This document shows, piece by piece, positions 1-13,556 of a DNA stretch of 64,000 nt. The notes below the pieces were generated by a model. It saw only the letters and a program-made list of their open reading frames with translations. It ran no database searches and was not told where the DNA came from. Source of the DNA: Porites lobata (lineage: Eukaryota > Cnidaria > Anthozoa > Scleractinia > Poritidae); the NCBI GenBank assembly GCA_942486035.1, contig CALNXK010000041.1, forward strand, positions 1,871,001 to 1,935,000, read 5' to 3'. Position 1 is the first letter of the stretch. Every line of letters starts with the position of its first letter. The position numbers and the translations under genes were made by a program.

Positions 1-3000
1 TGTGCAAGCTCCGTTTTTAACAGTAGTCAGAATGTTTGTTTTGATCACTGAAAATGCGTCTGAAAAGGTAAGCTGCCACTTTCCCGCGACTAGGTACGTG
101 CTAAATCAAAGCTATCCCTCTGCTTAAGATATTAATTTTCTTTTGTAAATGTAGAACAGTTACTATGTTGCGAGAAACTTGAACTACACCTGTACGCATA
201 CTATTTCTAAGGTGTTTAAGGTGTTTTTCTTCTGCTGCCTTATAATTTCTTGTTGTACCGAGTTGCACGAGACTTGTAGCATAAAAGGTGAACATTACTC
301 ACCCTTTTATCATGTTTTCCCCTCGCACTATCGACACTAACTGTTGCATGTGTTGATGCCTTATCTTCTAGACAACACCACATATGACTTAAAATTTCAA
401 CCAAAATAATTTTTGATCTATCACAGTAGCGACAAAACCACAGCTATTACTACCACTGACGAAGAAAACTGCCATCAGTTGCTTCATCATGACAACATTT
501 CGCGGGCATTTTGACCCTTGCCGGAAATCGACCAGGTGATTATTTTCGCGGTGCACATGTGTAGACATTTTTTCTTCATTTTCTCTTCTTTCTTTTTCCT
601 GAGAATGCTACAGCCGTTCCAGGTAGAGAATACTCATTTGATCTGCGATGAATTCGATTAGGGACAGGAGAACTTACCAACAGTATGCAGACGGCGAAGG
701 GATAGTCTCGCTTAAACCATACGCGTCTTTCCCTACTTACCGTTTCTGGCTTAAAGATACTTAAGTGTGTATTACTGGAAAAGTTGTTTTATAGTCGCAT
801 TAAATGGAAGCCGAGCACATTCATCTGAATACCGTAAAAGTCCGAAAATAAGCCCCTCCATGTATATACCCCTCCAAATATAAGCCCCCAAAACCGGTAA
901 CACAAAAAACCCTCCGTTAAATCGCCCCTCCAAATATAAACCCCCCGGAGGCTTGTACTTGGCAAATTTCCCTCAAATACAAGGTAAAACAAAGCAAAAA
1001 CGGTAAATTTCCTTCCAACTATAAGGCTAGCCCAATCAATTTTGAAACGCAAGTTTCCCTCCGTAGATAAGCCCCTCCGAATATAAGCCCCTCCAAAAAT
1101 AAGCCCGTCAAAAAAGGCCTTTGAAAAATATAAGCCACGGAACTTATTTTCGGAATTTTACGGTATTTCTGTTCTATGACTCTTTTGCGTACTGGAAATA
1201 ACATCTGTTGAACTGAGTTACATTACGTAATCAAATGAGCAAAATTTTAATGGAATCTAATAGTTGCATTCCTTACATAAAATAGTCATCCGACTTGATG
1301 TTTCTCCGAGGGCCATTTGTCAGTTAATCCTTTCCGTTTATACTTAGGAAAAAACAATTTTCGTTTATCTATCACCCCACTTTTTTTAGTTAATCTGACA
1401 TCAGTCATGCATAACCAGTACGTGTTTCTTTGGTGGTCCCTCTTCGAAATGTGAAGTAAATTATAAACCTAATCGTTAGCGCCTCGAAGCTTTAGCCAAT
1501 GAGAGGAACATATTTTATTTCTGGGGCTGTCACAAATTTTCAATCCAACTTCGCACCGTAAGATAAAACTCGGTGTTAACAAACCCCTCATCTCAGTATG
1601 ACAGGTCGCCTTTTAACCTATTAGCACAGGAAGAATTTTTTTTAATCAAAGAAACATGCTTGGAAGAAGGGTTCTGTGTGGCGCTGTTTCTTTGCATCCA
1701 TGATGAGAAACGTAACAGGTCAGTTAGGAATCACAGTTAAGGTGTTTGGACTTGCACTGAACTCTACGTAAAAGTAACGATTGAACAATGAGGCGAAACA
1801 GTAGCTTGATTTCCCAAGGTAGGTTCTCATTTCTTTCAGTTCGTAACGTATTCGCCTTGATTTATTAGGTAGTGCGGCACAAGGTATCATTTCAACTCAA
1901 GGCATAGATCCCGCCGGGAAGAAGTGTTAAGTTGGACATGTAACTGTTTTTTTTTCTTCTTCTTTTTATCTTTATCTTTTTTCTTTCTCTTTTTTCATAG
2001 CTACGAGAATATTTTATCAAATATTGCAGTGAAAACTGAATGGATTATTCCGAAATGTCTCTCGCAGATACTGTGTTACAAAGCTGACGCGTTTCTCTTC
2101 CCCCAGTGTAATGACTTTAGGGGATACAGCAGTAAATCTTTAAAAATATTTGTTCTCAGTGATCTTGTTCAAACTCCCGCAGTTTGGCAGAGAACGTGCT
2201 GGCCTTTGACGTCTTGCGGTATCCTTCAGTACAGGAAAAAAAACACAAGCTTGTCATTTTGTTTACACATCATGCTAGATTCCTCTAAGAAAGATTCTGT
2301 TTTTAAGAACTGATTTTAGTCATTTCAAAGGCGGTCAATTGTTTTTATATGTTATCAAGATATTCTGACTGACTATGTAGGGATAGCTTTAATAGTCTAT
2401 ATTGACAATTTTTACACATTATTGAGGAACAGAATGCATGGTTTTATACCATCAAAACGACCTGCAGATGACCGTATGAAAGGCCACGGAGGGGAGGAAT
2501 TGAAGGGATAGTGAGATAAAGTAAGGTCGTGATAAGAGGTGTACGTGTCCAAGACCCTCGTTTTCCTTAAATGGTCACCGAAACATTGTTTGAAGCTCAC
2601 TTCGTTCTGCGGGCAAACTAAGCTAGGACATAAATACCACACGTGCACAACATTTTAGGGAAACGGAAGCCGTTTCCATTTTCGTAATTTTCAAGCTTTC
2701 CACGAAAAGTCAAAGAACCCCTGCAGACGTTTAAGTAAAAGCCACGCTAAATACGATAAAGATGTGAAAATAATCTCAAACACGACGGACTTTAAAAAAA
2801 TAATAATTGGCTATATGACGTGGTGACAGAGAAGGTTTAAAGTGTATTGCCTTTCACTGCATGCGCAAGGGGTTGATCTTTTTGTTGTTAATTCATTTTT
2901 CGACTCCTTGCTATTACTCACCGAAATCTTTCTTGTTAGCATTTGCATTACAAGTGTTGATTGTTTTGTCTGTGATTTTTGATCACATCATTCCAATAAC

Positions 3001-3311
3001 AGGAAATTGAAAAATGTCAAAAATAATAATAGTGGAAATTAAAGATAAGAGACGATATTAATGCCACCAGTCGTTTCTATTTTCAACCTTTCAATCTTTT
3101 AGCGTCTGCTGGGTCAAAACATTTATGGACTAAACTAAGTAACAAGACAAATATTGGAATTAAATCCCGTATGCAAAACAAAGCTGTGTCTTTTCTCACG
3201 TAACAGTATTAGTTACGGTCTTGCTTTCCCGTAGCAAAGGTAACTGTATTTTAAAACTGTTTGGGAAGTAGTTGAAGCTTTGTGGATATTCACACAGAAA
3301 AGGTCTTATGT
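1..3311. other. 5' intergenic stretch before the kinesin gene
   Basis: No coding exon could be supported on either strand. Open frames here are short and low-complexity (for example the T-rich one near 1924-2313). The stretch contains the TIR element at 829-1166. Any 5' UTR exon or promoter of the kinesin gene would lie here, but no clear TATA box or initiator is recognisable. Confidence 0.6.
829..1166. mobile_element. MITE-like element with about 26 bp terminal inverted repeats
   Basis: The left end ATACCGTAAAAGTCCGAAAA (829 on) is the near-exact reverse complement of the right end TTTTCGGAATTTTACGGTAT (to 1166); about 23 of 26 positions pair. The inside consists of degenerate copies of a unit like AAGCCCCTCCAAATATA. 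There is no coding capacity. This is a non-autonomous DNA element of unassigned superfamily, and the target duplication is not clear. Confidence 0.7.
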
Positions 3312-6300
3312 ATGGCCTCAGTCACCGAGCCGTCCAACTGGAAAAGTGAGTTGCTTGGCTTTGATGATGATGACGACGTTGATCATAATGACGTTAATGA
3401 TGATGATGATGATGATGATTATGATGATGATGACTGCATTCGGTGTTTTTTGTTGTTGTTTTGTTTTTTGTCTTTTTAATTTTCAACTTAAAAGATAATG
3501 GCAAATGACAGGGCTCCTGCAAATGATTTGCTTATAGTTTATAGGGGGCCTTTAGAGTCAGCTATCACTACCTGGTACTCAAGCAAATCTTATCGGTGAA
3601 AGTTAAGAATTTGTTTTGCTCAGTAGAGTCTTATTATACATGATATAAAAAAATTTTTTTTCAGATGCTGATGTTTTCGAGGACACTTCAGTGAGTAGAG
3701 TCCAAGTTTATGTCAGAATTCGTCCTATAGTTCAGGGTGACGTCACAAGCATTACCGGAAAGGGGGCGGTGAGCGTTGAAGCTCCTGATCTTACTCAGGT
3801 GGGTGAACTGTGTAACGATTCCAAATGGGTGTTGTAAAATCGATATCGGAGAAGTCTTTTACTTGTTGTATCGTTGTTTCAAGTCAATGGGGTGGCGCGC
3901 CAACCGCGCGAGAAGCGAGGGCTTGCGCGGTCTTCACTCGCGTGAAACGTGTGATATTCCACCAGCTTTGAAGAAAAAAGGAGGCTATTACAAGTCTCAG
4001 TAGTAAATTCATATATAACAGAAGGTATGAAGCACTACAGTTACTATTGCAGACTTAAATGGAACAATCAACCAGACGTAATTCATAAACTCGAATCATA
4101 AAAAAAACGAAATCTTTAAACACAGTCCTAAAAAATAGTGTTATTTTACTAACTTAGCATTGCAATTGTAGCGTTCTTTGACTGCAGAAAAGTAAGGCTA
4201 ATACTATACAATATAAGCTGCGTAGTCGCCGTCGGGTCTAAAGCAAATAATCTCACTGAATGCTTTCCGAGTGGTGTAGTGTAACGTATGACTAATATTT
4301 GACTACAAGCCTGTCCAAATGCCTACCAGGCCAAACGATAAGCAAATTTTGTCGGTAATCTAACTCCTGACCATCTAGCTATACACAAAAAGTTGGTGGT
4401 TACTTACTTAATATGCTCACTCATCGCCAACAAGATTTCCACAGTCTAGTAATCGTCGAACATTTCTCATTTCCCGGCTTTATCCGTCAAAGCTCCTTAA
4501 TTATTTCCAGTTCTCGTTTTTTGTAAATAAGAATTTATTATTTTAAGGTTCGTGTTGCGGATGGCAAGAAAGAAAAGATTTTTCAGTTTGATCAAGTTTT
4601 GCCACCGGAGGCCTCAAATGAAGAGGTAAGAGGACAATCTAATCATTTTTGTCTTTTTTTTCTGTAAGAAAAAAGTTAATTATCTGAAGCTATTACATGT
4701 ATTCAGCCATATGGACATCTCCGTTGCGTTAACCGTTGGAAACAGTATTTTGGTTAATGTCTTGAACAAAGAAAAATTTATGTTTATGGTATAATATAAG
4801 AAGTCATACCGCATTTGTGGGAACGTGCTTGGTAATAGGTAATACTTTTGCAACCGGCAGTGTTGCTGGACTGAGGATCTGAGTGAGGGAGTGCTTTTTC
4901 AAGTTGACAGGCGTAGGGAGCGGCAAAGAAGTCCGCGCAGCCTGATTGGGCGCCCATATTGAGGCCGAATGAAGCATGCAGTCGCGCTCGAGAAAATCCG
5001 CTAGGTACGCGGGCTATATATATTTTAAAATCAATTTCAAACGTTCGTAGTAACCGACATAGCACTCTGGTAGTGGCCAATTGAGGTCACATGACATGTA
5101 ACAAAATATATTTGTTAAAAGATTCTCAGCCACAAAACTGCAGACTCTTTCCTCGGGAACGGAATGAGGTACTCTTGTATTATCATATATCTTCTTGTGT
5201 TGTTAGGTGTACCAAGTGGTTGGTAAACCACTGGTTGAAGCCTCTATGACAGGCCTCAACAGCATCTTGATGGCTTACGGACAGACTGGGGCAGGTAGGA
5301 TTCATTCAGCCGTATTGTCCTTTATCGTTCTTGAAACAGAAATTGTATATTAAAATGATCAAGGTTTCGCTTTGTATATTTAGAAAACAGAATTACTCGC
5401 TTTGAAAACAGAATTACTTCCTTGATCCTCCTTCTAAGGATATGAAGTATTTCTTTGACTGGATTAGCTAAAAAAATGATTGTCTTCGATTTCCTGGTAC
5501 AAGCTAAATCAACTTGGCTTAAAAATAGTCTCATTCTTTTACATCTAAAATTACAGGTAAAACTCACACTCTGATGGCATCTGCAGACGGGTTGACGACT
5601 AGTGTGGTGTCCCATGTCTTTGCGCTCATCGGCAAGGACGCCGCTCATTCATATGCGGTAAGTATAAACTGCGTCTGTTTTGAAACCTACTTGGGGGTAT
5701 AGAAAAAGATCACGTCGTTCTAAAACAGCCGTATTATTCGTTATGCTAAAAAGAGGGGATAAAGCCTTAGCCGTGTATTTGATTCGGCTGAGCCTTGGGA
5801 AACTTGCTTAAAACGCAGTGGCATCCAAAATCCCGTCTGCCAAGACTTGGAAGCTATTCCGAAGAGAATCTGTAATTAAGCTATGTTTTCTGCGTGGAAA
5901 TCAGTTTTAGTCCCCTACAGAGTATATACTAAGGAATTGGAACTTGGTCAAGTAAAAAAAAAGAAAAAAAAAAACGCACGATCAATTCAGAAGATTATAA
6001 TCCGCTCTCTAATCTCCCCAATAGGTTCTTCGTCCAGTGTGGACTCCTTAATTGTTAGGATTTTCAATTCCGTTTCCGTTCCTTCGAGTGTATGTCAGCT
6101 AGTGTAAACCCCAGGTACATTGTGCTTATGCTGGTGTAAACTACAATCTTCATTCTTGCAGGTGACTTGCTCATACTTACAGATTTACCAGGAACGTGTT
6201 TACGATCTCCTGGCATCTGAAAAATCAGGAACAGAAGTGTTCTTAAGAGAACATCCAAAGAAAGGTACATTGAGATTATGAATTGGAATAACTCGTTCAC

Positions 6301-9300
6301 TTTTAGTGTGCCAACAGGCTCCCTTCTCCCTTCTGATTCCCCCACTTGGCGGTAACTGGGGCGAATAGGCAAAGCGAAATCTAGCCCAAAATCCGACACG
6401 AGAGCCCCTTAGGCTGTAAGTGTCTTTTTCGGAACTCCCGCTTTAAGCGTAATTTTCTCGTTTAGTGAATGCCAGCCAATCTCCCCCCCTCCCCTCCCCC
6501 TCGCCTCTGTTGATTAGTTAACGGAAATAAGGCAATTGATTTGTTATGATTTGCATTGTTACGCACTGATAGTTTCCCGCTTCTTTTCGTCCACGAATGT
6601 AATTTATTGCTGCCTCCTGTTCGCAAGCATTTTCCCGCCATTTTAAGTTCCCACTTGTTATTATTTAGTAGGGATATCTGTTCAGTCATTTTCGCTGGTA
6701 ATTTATCAGAGTATTAGTTTGGATTTGGGTATTTCCAATTAACTCTCAGAATAGAACAACTCACTCTAAGAACTTCCTAACTTGTTTTGGCACAAGGTAA
6801 CACATGGAATCTGTTTACGCTCCTTTAATAAAATGGCTTTTCAGTTTTACATTGATTAAAAGGTGGCACGCTATCTTCTGGTCAACCGCCAGATTTTGTT
6901 TCCGTTTTGTTTTGTTATTTTTGTTATTTATTATTTTTTTTGTGAAAGATAAACAACGGTTTTCACAGTATAAAATCGACTGGTTGTAGGAAATAATCTA
7001 TCAAGAATCGAAGCGTGACAACATAAACGCATTATTCGATTTTAGCGCTCGAACTGCTGTTTCCTATATATTTGCCACCCTCCCTCAGCTCCCACCTGGA
7101 AGGCTTTTGGGTTTTACTTAATTTAATAAAGCCCAATTATTACTCCTCAACGACCATAAGGTGATTTTGGTTTTTCTCCATTAGGTGTTTACGTGGAAAA
7201 CCTATCAGAATATTCGGTGAAGAGTCCAGAGGAGATTGTAAGGTTGCTGAAGTCTGGTAAAAGGAGACTGGCCGTGGCTGAAACGAAAATGAACAGGCAG
7301 TCTAGCAGGTTGGTGTGAAAAATAAAGAAAAAACGGTGTCTCAGTAATTGGATGATAATATTCGACCATTAAAAATTTTTTCACCACTCCTAGAAAAAAA
7401 AGCTTACATACAGTGCTCGTGGGTTTTTCTTTGTTTCTTTCTTCCTTTTTTTTCTTTCTTTTTTTTTTCCAGCTTCAGCACTTGAATAACAGATATAAGA
7501 ACTCATCTAGTAGTGGTAAAAGCTTTTGATAGTTCTCAGATAGTTTAAAAAGTGCCCTCGAAGTTTTCCTGTTTTTATTGATCGGAGACAAGAGCCAGGT
7601 TTATAGGACTCTTGTCGGAGATTATTCTCTTACGGCTTCCAACAAGTGAATATAAGCCATATTGCCAGCACAATTCACTGTTATTGCGTTTTAATTTTGT
7701 AGTAGTGACTCTTGTAACGAATAAGAAAATACAAAGAACAAAAGAGCGCTCGGGGGGGAGGGGTGTTGCTTGGTGCTCTGGCGTGTTATTGGTAAGCTAA
7801 CTGGACGAGATTTTTCCTTATTTCAGATCCCATGCCGTGTGCTTACTCAAGATTGAGAGACTCAGTGTCCCTCGCCGCTATGGAGGTCTGTCAGATATTT
7901 TGTAATTCTGTTCTTTTCTTTTCTAAAGTTTTGTTTGTATCGGGGCTTGTTTGTTTTGAAAGATTGGGTGTTTGGTCTGCACTTTCGCCAGAGTCATTTT
8001 CTGTTTCATAAGAGGCTTTTTTTTTCCTCCAGGCATAACAGATTCTTTGAGTAGTTATGAGTCTTACTACATGTCAGGCAATTCAGACGCTGACACTTCA
8101 AGCGATAGTGGCTCCCTGGACGCACTCAGTTCTTACCACTGTGATGTAAGTTATATTATTAATAGATCGTTTTTGTGACTCAAAGAAGAGGGACCGCAGT
8201 GCATACAACAAGGTTCTTTTAGCACGCAACTTTGGAACAAAAAAAGGTCGTTTCTGAGTTTTCAAACCCTCTCTGGCAAGTTAAGGCCAATGTAGAGCCT
8301 GTCCGAGTTACTTGCATAACAACTGAACGTTACTTCTACTCAGAGACTTCGCACAAGCGGCTTGGAGCAACTCGAAAACGGTTTAGCCTGTTCACGGACT
8401 GCACAATATTTTATGGAAGGAAGAGAAGGCCCGTCACTGAAAGGCTAACCTTTGTAATGATACGTTGAGAAGAATTTAACGAAAAAATGCATTTTTAATA
8501 GTAAGAATGCTTTAAAACTCGACTAACCGTAACCCAGCTGTCGAAAACGAGGCAAATCAAAAATCTTATTTCACAAGTAAATCTTGAAAAGTTCCTCTTT
8601 TTCTTTTCTTTCCTTTATTTTCTAACCTTTTTATTTATTTCATTTTTATTTCTATTTTTTATATTATCTTTAGGAAGATGAAGAATTATTGCGAAGAATT
8701 ACATCTAAGACTCGTGGTCTGGCGGCCGTCAGGGGGAAGCTTTATGTGTACGTGCTTTTTACAGTTATATGACTTATATACATCGATGCTTAATCTTGTC
8801 TTGGATCTGAAAGCCATATATGGAGTCCTAGTGTTGTGCCTCTATATTGATGAGCAAGCCCCATCTTCAATTAATCAACACCAACTCATTAATTAGTGCC
8901 AACAGCTTCCGATGTATTCACTATTCACTGATACTTATCGCGTTTCAACTGATCAATATTGCCTTCACTTTTATTCCAAGAATTTTAAAGATCTTTAAAA
9001 GTTAGCACTTCCTTACGTTACTAATATACCAGTCGAGGAAGTTGGGAAAGAGAAAGTTTCCAAGATCCCGGAATCATCGCCTCTTAGTCAGAGCATGTTG
9101 TCTAGCTGCTTTCAAACAATAACAGATAAGATTGCTATGATAACATTTCAGCATAAAAAGGAAAAAGCATTCTGCTTGAAAAATGAATCAGTTTTTCCAG
9201 GATTTATCCAACAATCGGGGAGAGGGGAGGTGCGGAGAGAATCTGTACCTAACGAGAGAACGGGTGGGAGAATGGGGAGAGAACTGGGACTGACAGAAAT

Positions 9301-12300
9301 GGCAGCTCCTCCCCTCTCTTTTCTGCTTTCTCCCGCGTTCTCAGACTCCTCAGGGTCAGTGTGACCGTTAAAAAAAAGGAGTTGCCTGCGGAAGAGTTTA
9401 CTTCTCTAGCTACAGTCTCAGACAAAAATAGTTGGGGCAAAGACCAAACGTTTTTTTTTTTCCTTTTCGTGCTCCCCTTGTCCCTCTCGAAGTTGTTTAT
9501 CGCGGTTCAGTCACCAAACCTTGTACCCCAACATTGAGGGAACAAGGAGACACAAAAGTATCTCGTTGACTGAGACTGTAGTTTACAGGCAGCTCCCCCT
9601 TACATAAGCACAAACAAAAAGGCCCAGATAAAACAAAACGTGGGTAAAATAGAGAGGGACTCGAACATGGAACAACGCTTTGCGAGTCCATGAGGCGATT
9701 GACCACACGGCCATGCTGGGCCCGTTTTATTTGCCCTTTCACACCTATTAATTATCAGCTGAAACCTCTCCGCTCATCCGGTAGATCAGAGTACTGTCAT
9801 ATATTGTTACTATTGATAATATACCTATTGTTCGGTTTTAAGTTGCACAAAATAAATTTTAGGATTATCCTAGCCACAAATTTGCAAAAAAACAAACATT
9901 TCAGATAACTCTAAAACACCTAGGCCTTAGAAACCCATGATTGAGATTGAAATCTCTCCAGTAGTACATTTCGCATGTTTCTAACCAGTTAGGAAACTGA
10001 GACTTCGAATTTTGCTTGAACTTAAGGCTTAAGCCGTATGTGAAGGTTGAAATATATTTGACAATTATCCAAATTAAGACCGTTATTAAGGCGTTTTAAG
10101 ATTGAAATTTTAGAGAAAATGAGATTTTAACCCCATGGTCCATGACTAGGATCTACAAACCCTGCTTTTCCTTTTTCCTCCTTCATGGTACTGCACATAA
10201 TTTCATTTTTAGACAAAATATCACTACATATTTTGGTGCCAAAACTGTGAGTGATATTTACATTCATATTTTATCTCATTGATCAAAAGTTTTTTATAGC
10301 TCGTAATGGTTGAACCTCACCCAGTTCCTCACCCAAAAATGTGTCAGTGTATCAGACAAAATGCACTACTAAATAAACAACAGGAAGTTCCTTTAACGTC
10401 AGAATGTTGGTTGATATTACTATTTTGTTGCATTTCACTAATATCCATCCGATGCCTAGGCTGAAGGCGTTGATTTCCTATCATCAACGATCGAGAAATA
10501 TCTCAACTACAAATATTCCGAGACATTGAGACTCGAGATAACTGGATTATACACGTTCGTATCAACTTGATAGGAAGATTACAGCATTAAAATCTCATCA
10601 GCTGATTGCTACTATCGCCTGTTTGTAGCTGTGATCTGGCGGGAAGTGAAAGAGTGAAGAAAACAAAGGCAGCAGGAGAACGACTTCAAGAGGCTCAGAG
10701 CATCAATTCATCTCTTCTGGAGCTGGGGTTAGTAAGTGAAAAATTATAGGCACTTTTTTATGACTAACCCTTATTTTAAGTGTTTGGAAACTATAATGTA
10801 CGTAATTAATTGTATTAACTCTGTGTTTTTGAAATTGTGTTGACAGAATTAGCTTCTAGCACATTGTTGGCACAATTAGCTCATAATAGGAATTTAATTC
10901 CATAGCAAAATAGCAAAATTCATTATTTTCGCTAGAACTAGGCAATGCTGGTAGAAACGGCCAAACTGATGTGTTTCACAGGGAAAAAGAAAATAAAAAG
11001 AAATACTTGCAAAAAAAACCGCAGCAAACGGCTTAGAAAAAAAAAATCAGTAATACCCGCCGCGAAGAACTTTCACTTTTGATTGCCAGTCATACTGCGT
11101 CTTTAAGTGGTATGGTCGTCAGATAATGTGGGAGTACTGATAAAACAGAACTGAAATTAAGGGCATGATGAAAACTGACTCAATATGGTCAATTTGACGC
11201 AACAGCAGTGTGCTCTTCTAAAACCGCTCAGTAACACATCTAAACAGATTTTTCATGTAGTTTGCATTTGATGCCGCGCGTTCATTAAACTAAGTATTAC
11301 AACTGCGTCCGAGAGGACTGGGAGCAACTATCCGTGGCTCATGGCTGTGACCAATATTTAATTTCTCCTTGTTCAATCAACCAGATAGCTCGTTATAGTA
11401 CAGAAAGAGATCTTGTAAATCAGTTAAAATGTATTGTAAAGGCTCCTCACCCGTATTATTCAACGGGGTATGACGAGCAGAATGGAGAATTTACTCCTCT
11501 ATATTAGGGTTAATCTAAAGGATTCACGCAATTCAGCTGCCAATTTAAACGGTAGCACATAATTGAGAAACATCAGGAGCCGCATTAAATATATTGGAAA
11601 TGCATAAAAAGCTGGGAGTAGTTGTCTGAATACGCACACTATTGCCAAACTTAAACCCTTATTCCCATGGAATTTTCCAAGCCGGAACCTTATTAAGAAA
11701 TGTTATGTCTAGGATTTATATCTGCTTAAACTAAGTAAAAACTACAAATCATCTTGTTTATTTACATGTCTGATCAAGCAAGCGTGTGACCCATATCGCG
11801 TCTTTAGTCAAATGAATACGTCCGAACAATTTACTGACTCTTCAACTGACCACTTGGAGTCGATTTAAGAAACCTAAATGTTCGTCTTCACGCGATTTAC
11901 ACTATCTTTTGCGGTAAAGGAATTTGACTCAACGTAGTGCCAAATGCACCATAGAATCAGTGAATCATTTTTCTAGAACCAGAGATTATCTCTTGTCTAA
12001 AGCCAATACGAAGGCGTCGGCTGTTGCTACGCGGGAAACTCGGTACAGTGAAACCTAATAACAAACTATTCTTTACCCCAGTAATAGTACTAAAAAAGAA
12101 CCTCAATATAACGAAACCGCCATATCATGATAGAGCAAACAATTTTTTCCAGTCCCTTGGCCCTTCGTTGTGTGGAGGTTCCCCTGTATGACGGTGTGAG
12201 AAGAGAAAGAAAGCTACTGACTATGATGTCGATGAGCGTAGCTGGGTAAAACACTCCCGATTATTGCAAAGGCCAGCTGCTGCCGGGAGCCTAAAGGAGC

Positions 12301-13556
12301 AAAGAGTGGTCCAATGTTTGGGCTCGTCCCTGATGCTAACTGGTCGCTTTTTTTTTTTTTTTTTTTTCGGTGGTTCAATTGCTCGTTAAAGTACTATCAG
12401 AATTCTAATGTCTAATTCCCCCTACAAAATGCAACTCCAGCCGTTTCAATGCATTTTTAAGATACCGCACAATTAAGAAGGTAAAAGGGTGGGTGAGGCC
12501 TGGGGGGAGCCAGTTGCAGCCATCCTACAATGTTTAGAGTAGCAGGAAGGCGGACGCTTTTGTCGGTCACAGTGTTCGAGCCATGATGGAGAATCTTAAT
12601 TATAATATTGATCTATTGCGAAAGCAAAAAATTCAAAACATGTTTTATTACCATGAATTATCATTCATTGCTTAGTTATCAGAATGCCAACAGACGTTAT
12701 AGCAAAACAAATTACAAATATTTTGCTTTGTGTCTGAGCCATTGGAGATGACAGATTTAATCTTTTTAGGAATGTGATTCAGGCTCTCTCAGAAGGAACG
12801 AGACGTCATATTCCGTACAGAAATTCAGTGTTGACAAGGTTACTGCAGGACGGACTGGATGGAAACTCCAAAACCAGCTTAATAGTAAGTAAAAAGTATT
12901 ATTTTGCAAATAGTGACCCTTCACTGAACTAGCTATAGAATGTTCTGGTTCGACTTCGAGGTTTGGTGTAGAAAAGATTTTACTGAAAAGAAACAAATTA
13001 TTCTTGATAATCAACCTTTGTGGAGACGAACTTTCAATTTGTTTTTAAAATCGTTGAGAAGGTATTAAAGTCCTAATCATTTAAAAGGAAACGTGAAAAC
13101 CTTTGTTGTAACCCAGTGGCCGTTAAGCAGGAGGCCGAAGGGTCCGCTGCCCCCATTCTGTCGGGGATTTTTTTCAAATACATTTTAATTTGTTTAAATT
13201 GCATTAAATTTTTCAAGGTTAGTGCTGATATAGGCTCTGCTAAAGCAGCCGCCTATCATGGATCGTGGCGATGAGCGATGAACGATGAGAGACGGCCCTG
13301 TATTTTAGGCTAAAGCAGTATGAATAGGGCTTCGAGCTATTACGTCGATCGGTACGCCCGCGGTCTGCAATGAGTCTCCATTATCAACCCAGTAATCTGA
13401 AAAGCTTTTTCCTGTCAGTTAATACTTCTTTGATCCTCCGTTGTTTAGGTTTGTGTTTCTCCGTCTTTTTGCGATGTCAACGAGACCCTGTGTAGTTTAA
13501 AGTTTGGTTTGCGAGCAATGAAAATTCATAACGTTGCCCAAGTTAATGCGAACGAG
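3312..13556 (+). CDS. kinesin motor domain exons 1-13
   Basis: These thirteen exons encode residues 1-410. Seen directly: strand 1 VQVYVRIRPI; P-loop GQTGAGKT at residues 107-114, split by the phase-1 intron between 5294 and 5557; switch I NRQSSRSH at 216-223, split between 7308 and 7827; switch II DLAGSE at 305-310; and the helix-4 region LGNVIQAL followed by IPYRNSVLTRLLQD. All catalytic motifs are intact, so an active ATPase is expected. Between ERLSVPRR and GKLYVCDLAG, the position of loop 10, there is an acidic, serine-rich insertion of about 50 residues, mostly from exon 9 (8033-8145). Exon 9 is 113 nt long, so skipping it would break the frame. Exon 1 contributes only 34 coding nt. Confidence 0.92.

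Noticed and set aside
3282..3498. Poly-Asp protein reading through the GAT repeat
   Set aside because: A good donor (AAAA/GTGAGT) at 3346 precedes the repeat and joins in phase to 3665; the frame also lacks conservation-like content.
9655..9725. Functional tRNA gene
   Set aside because: A- and B-box are present, but acceptor and anticodon stems do not pair, so it is kept only as a tRNA-derived repeat.
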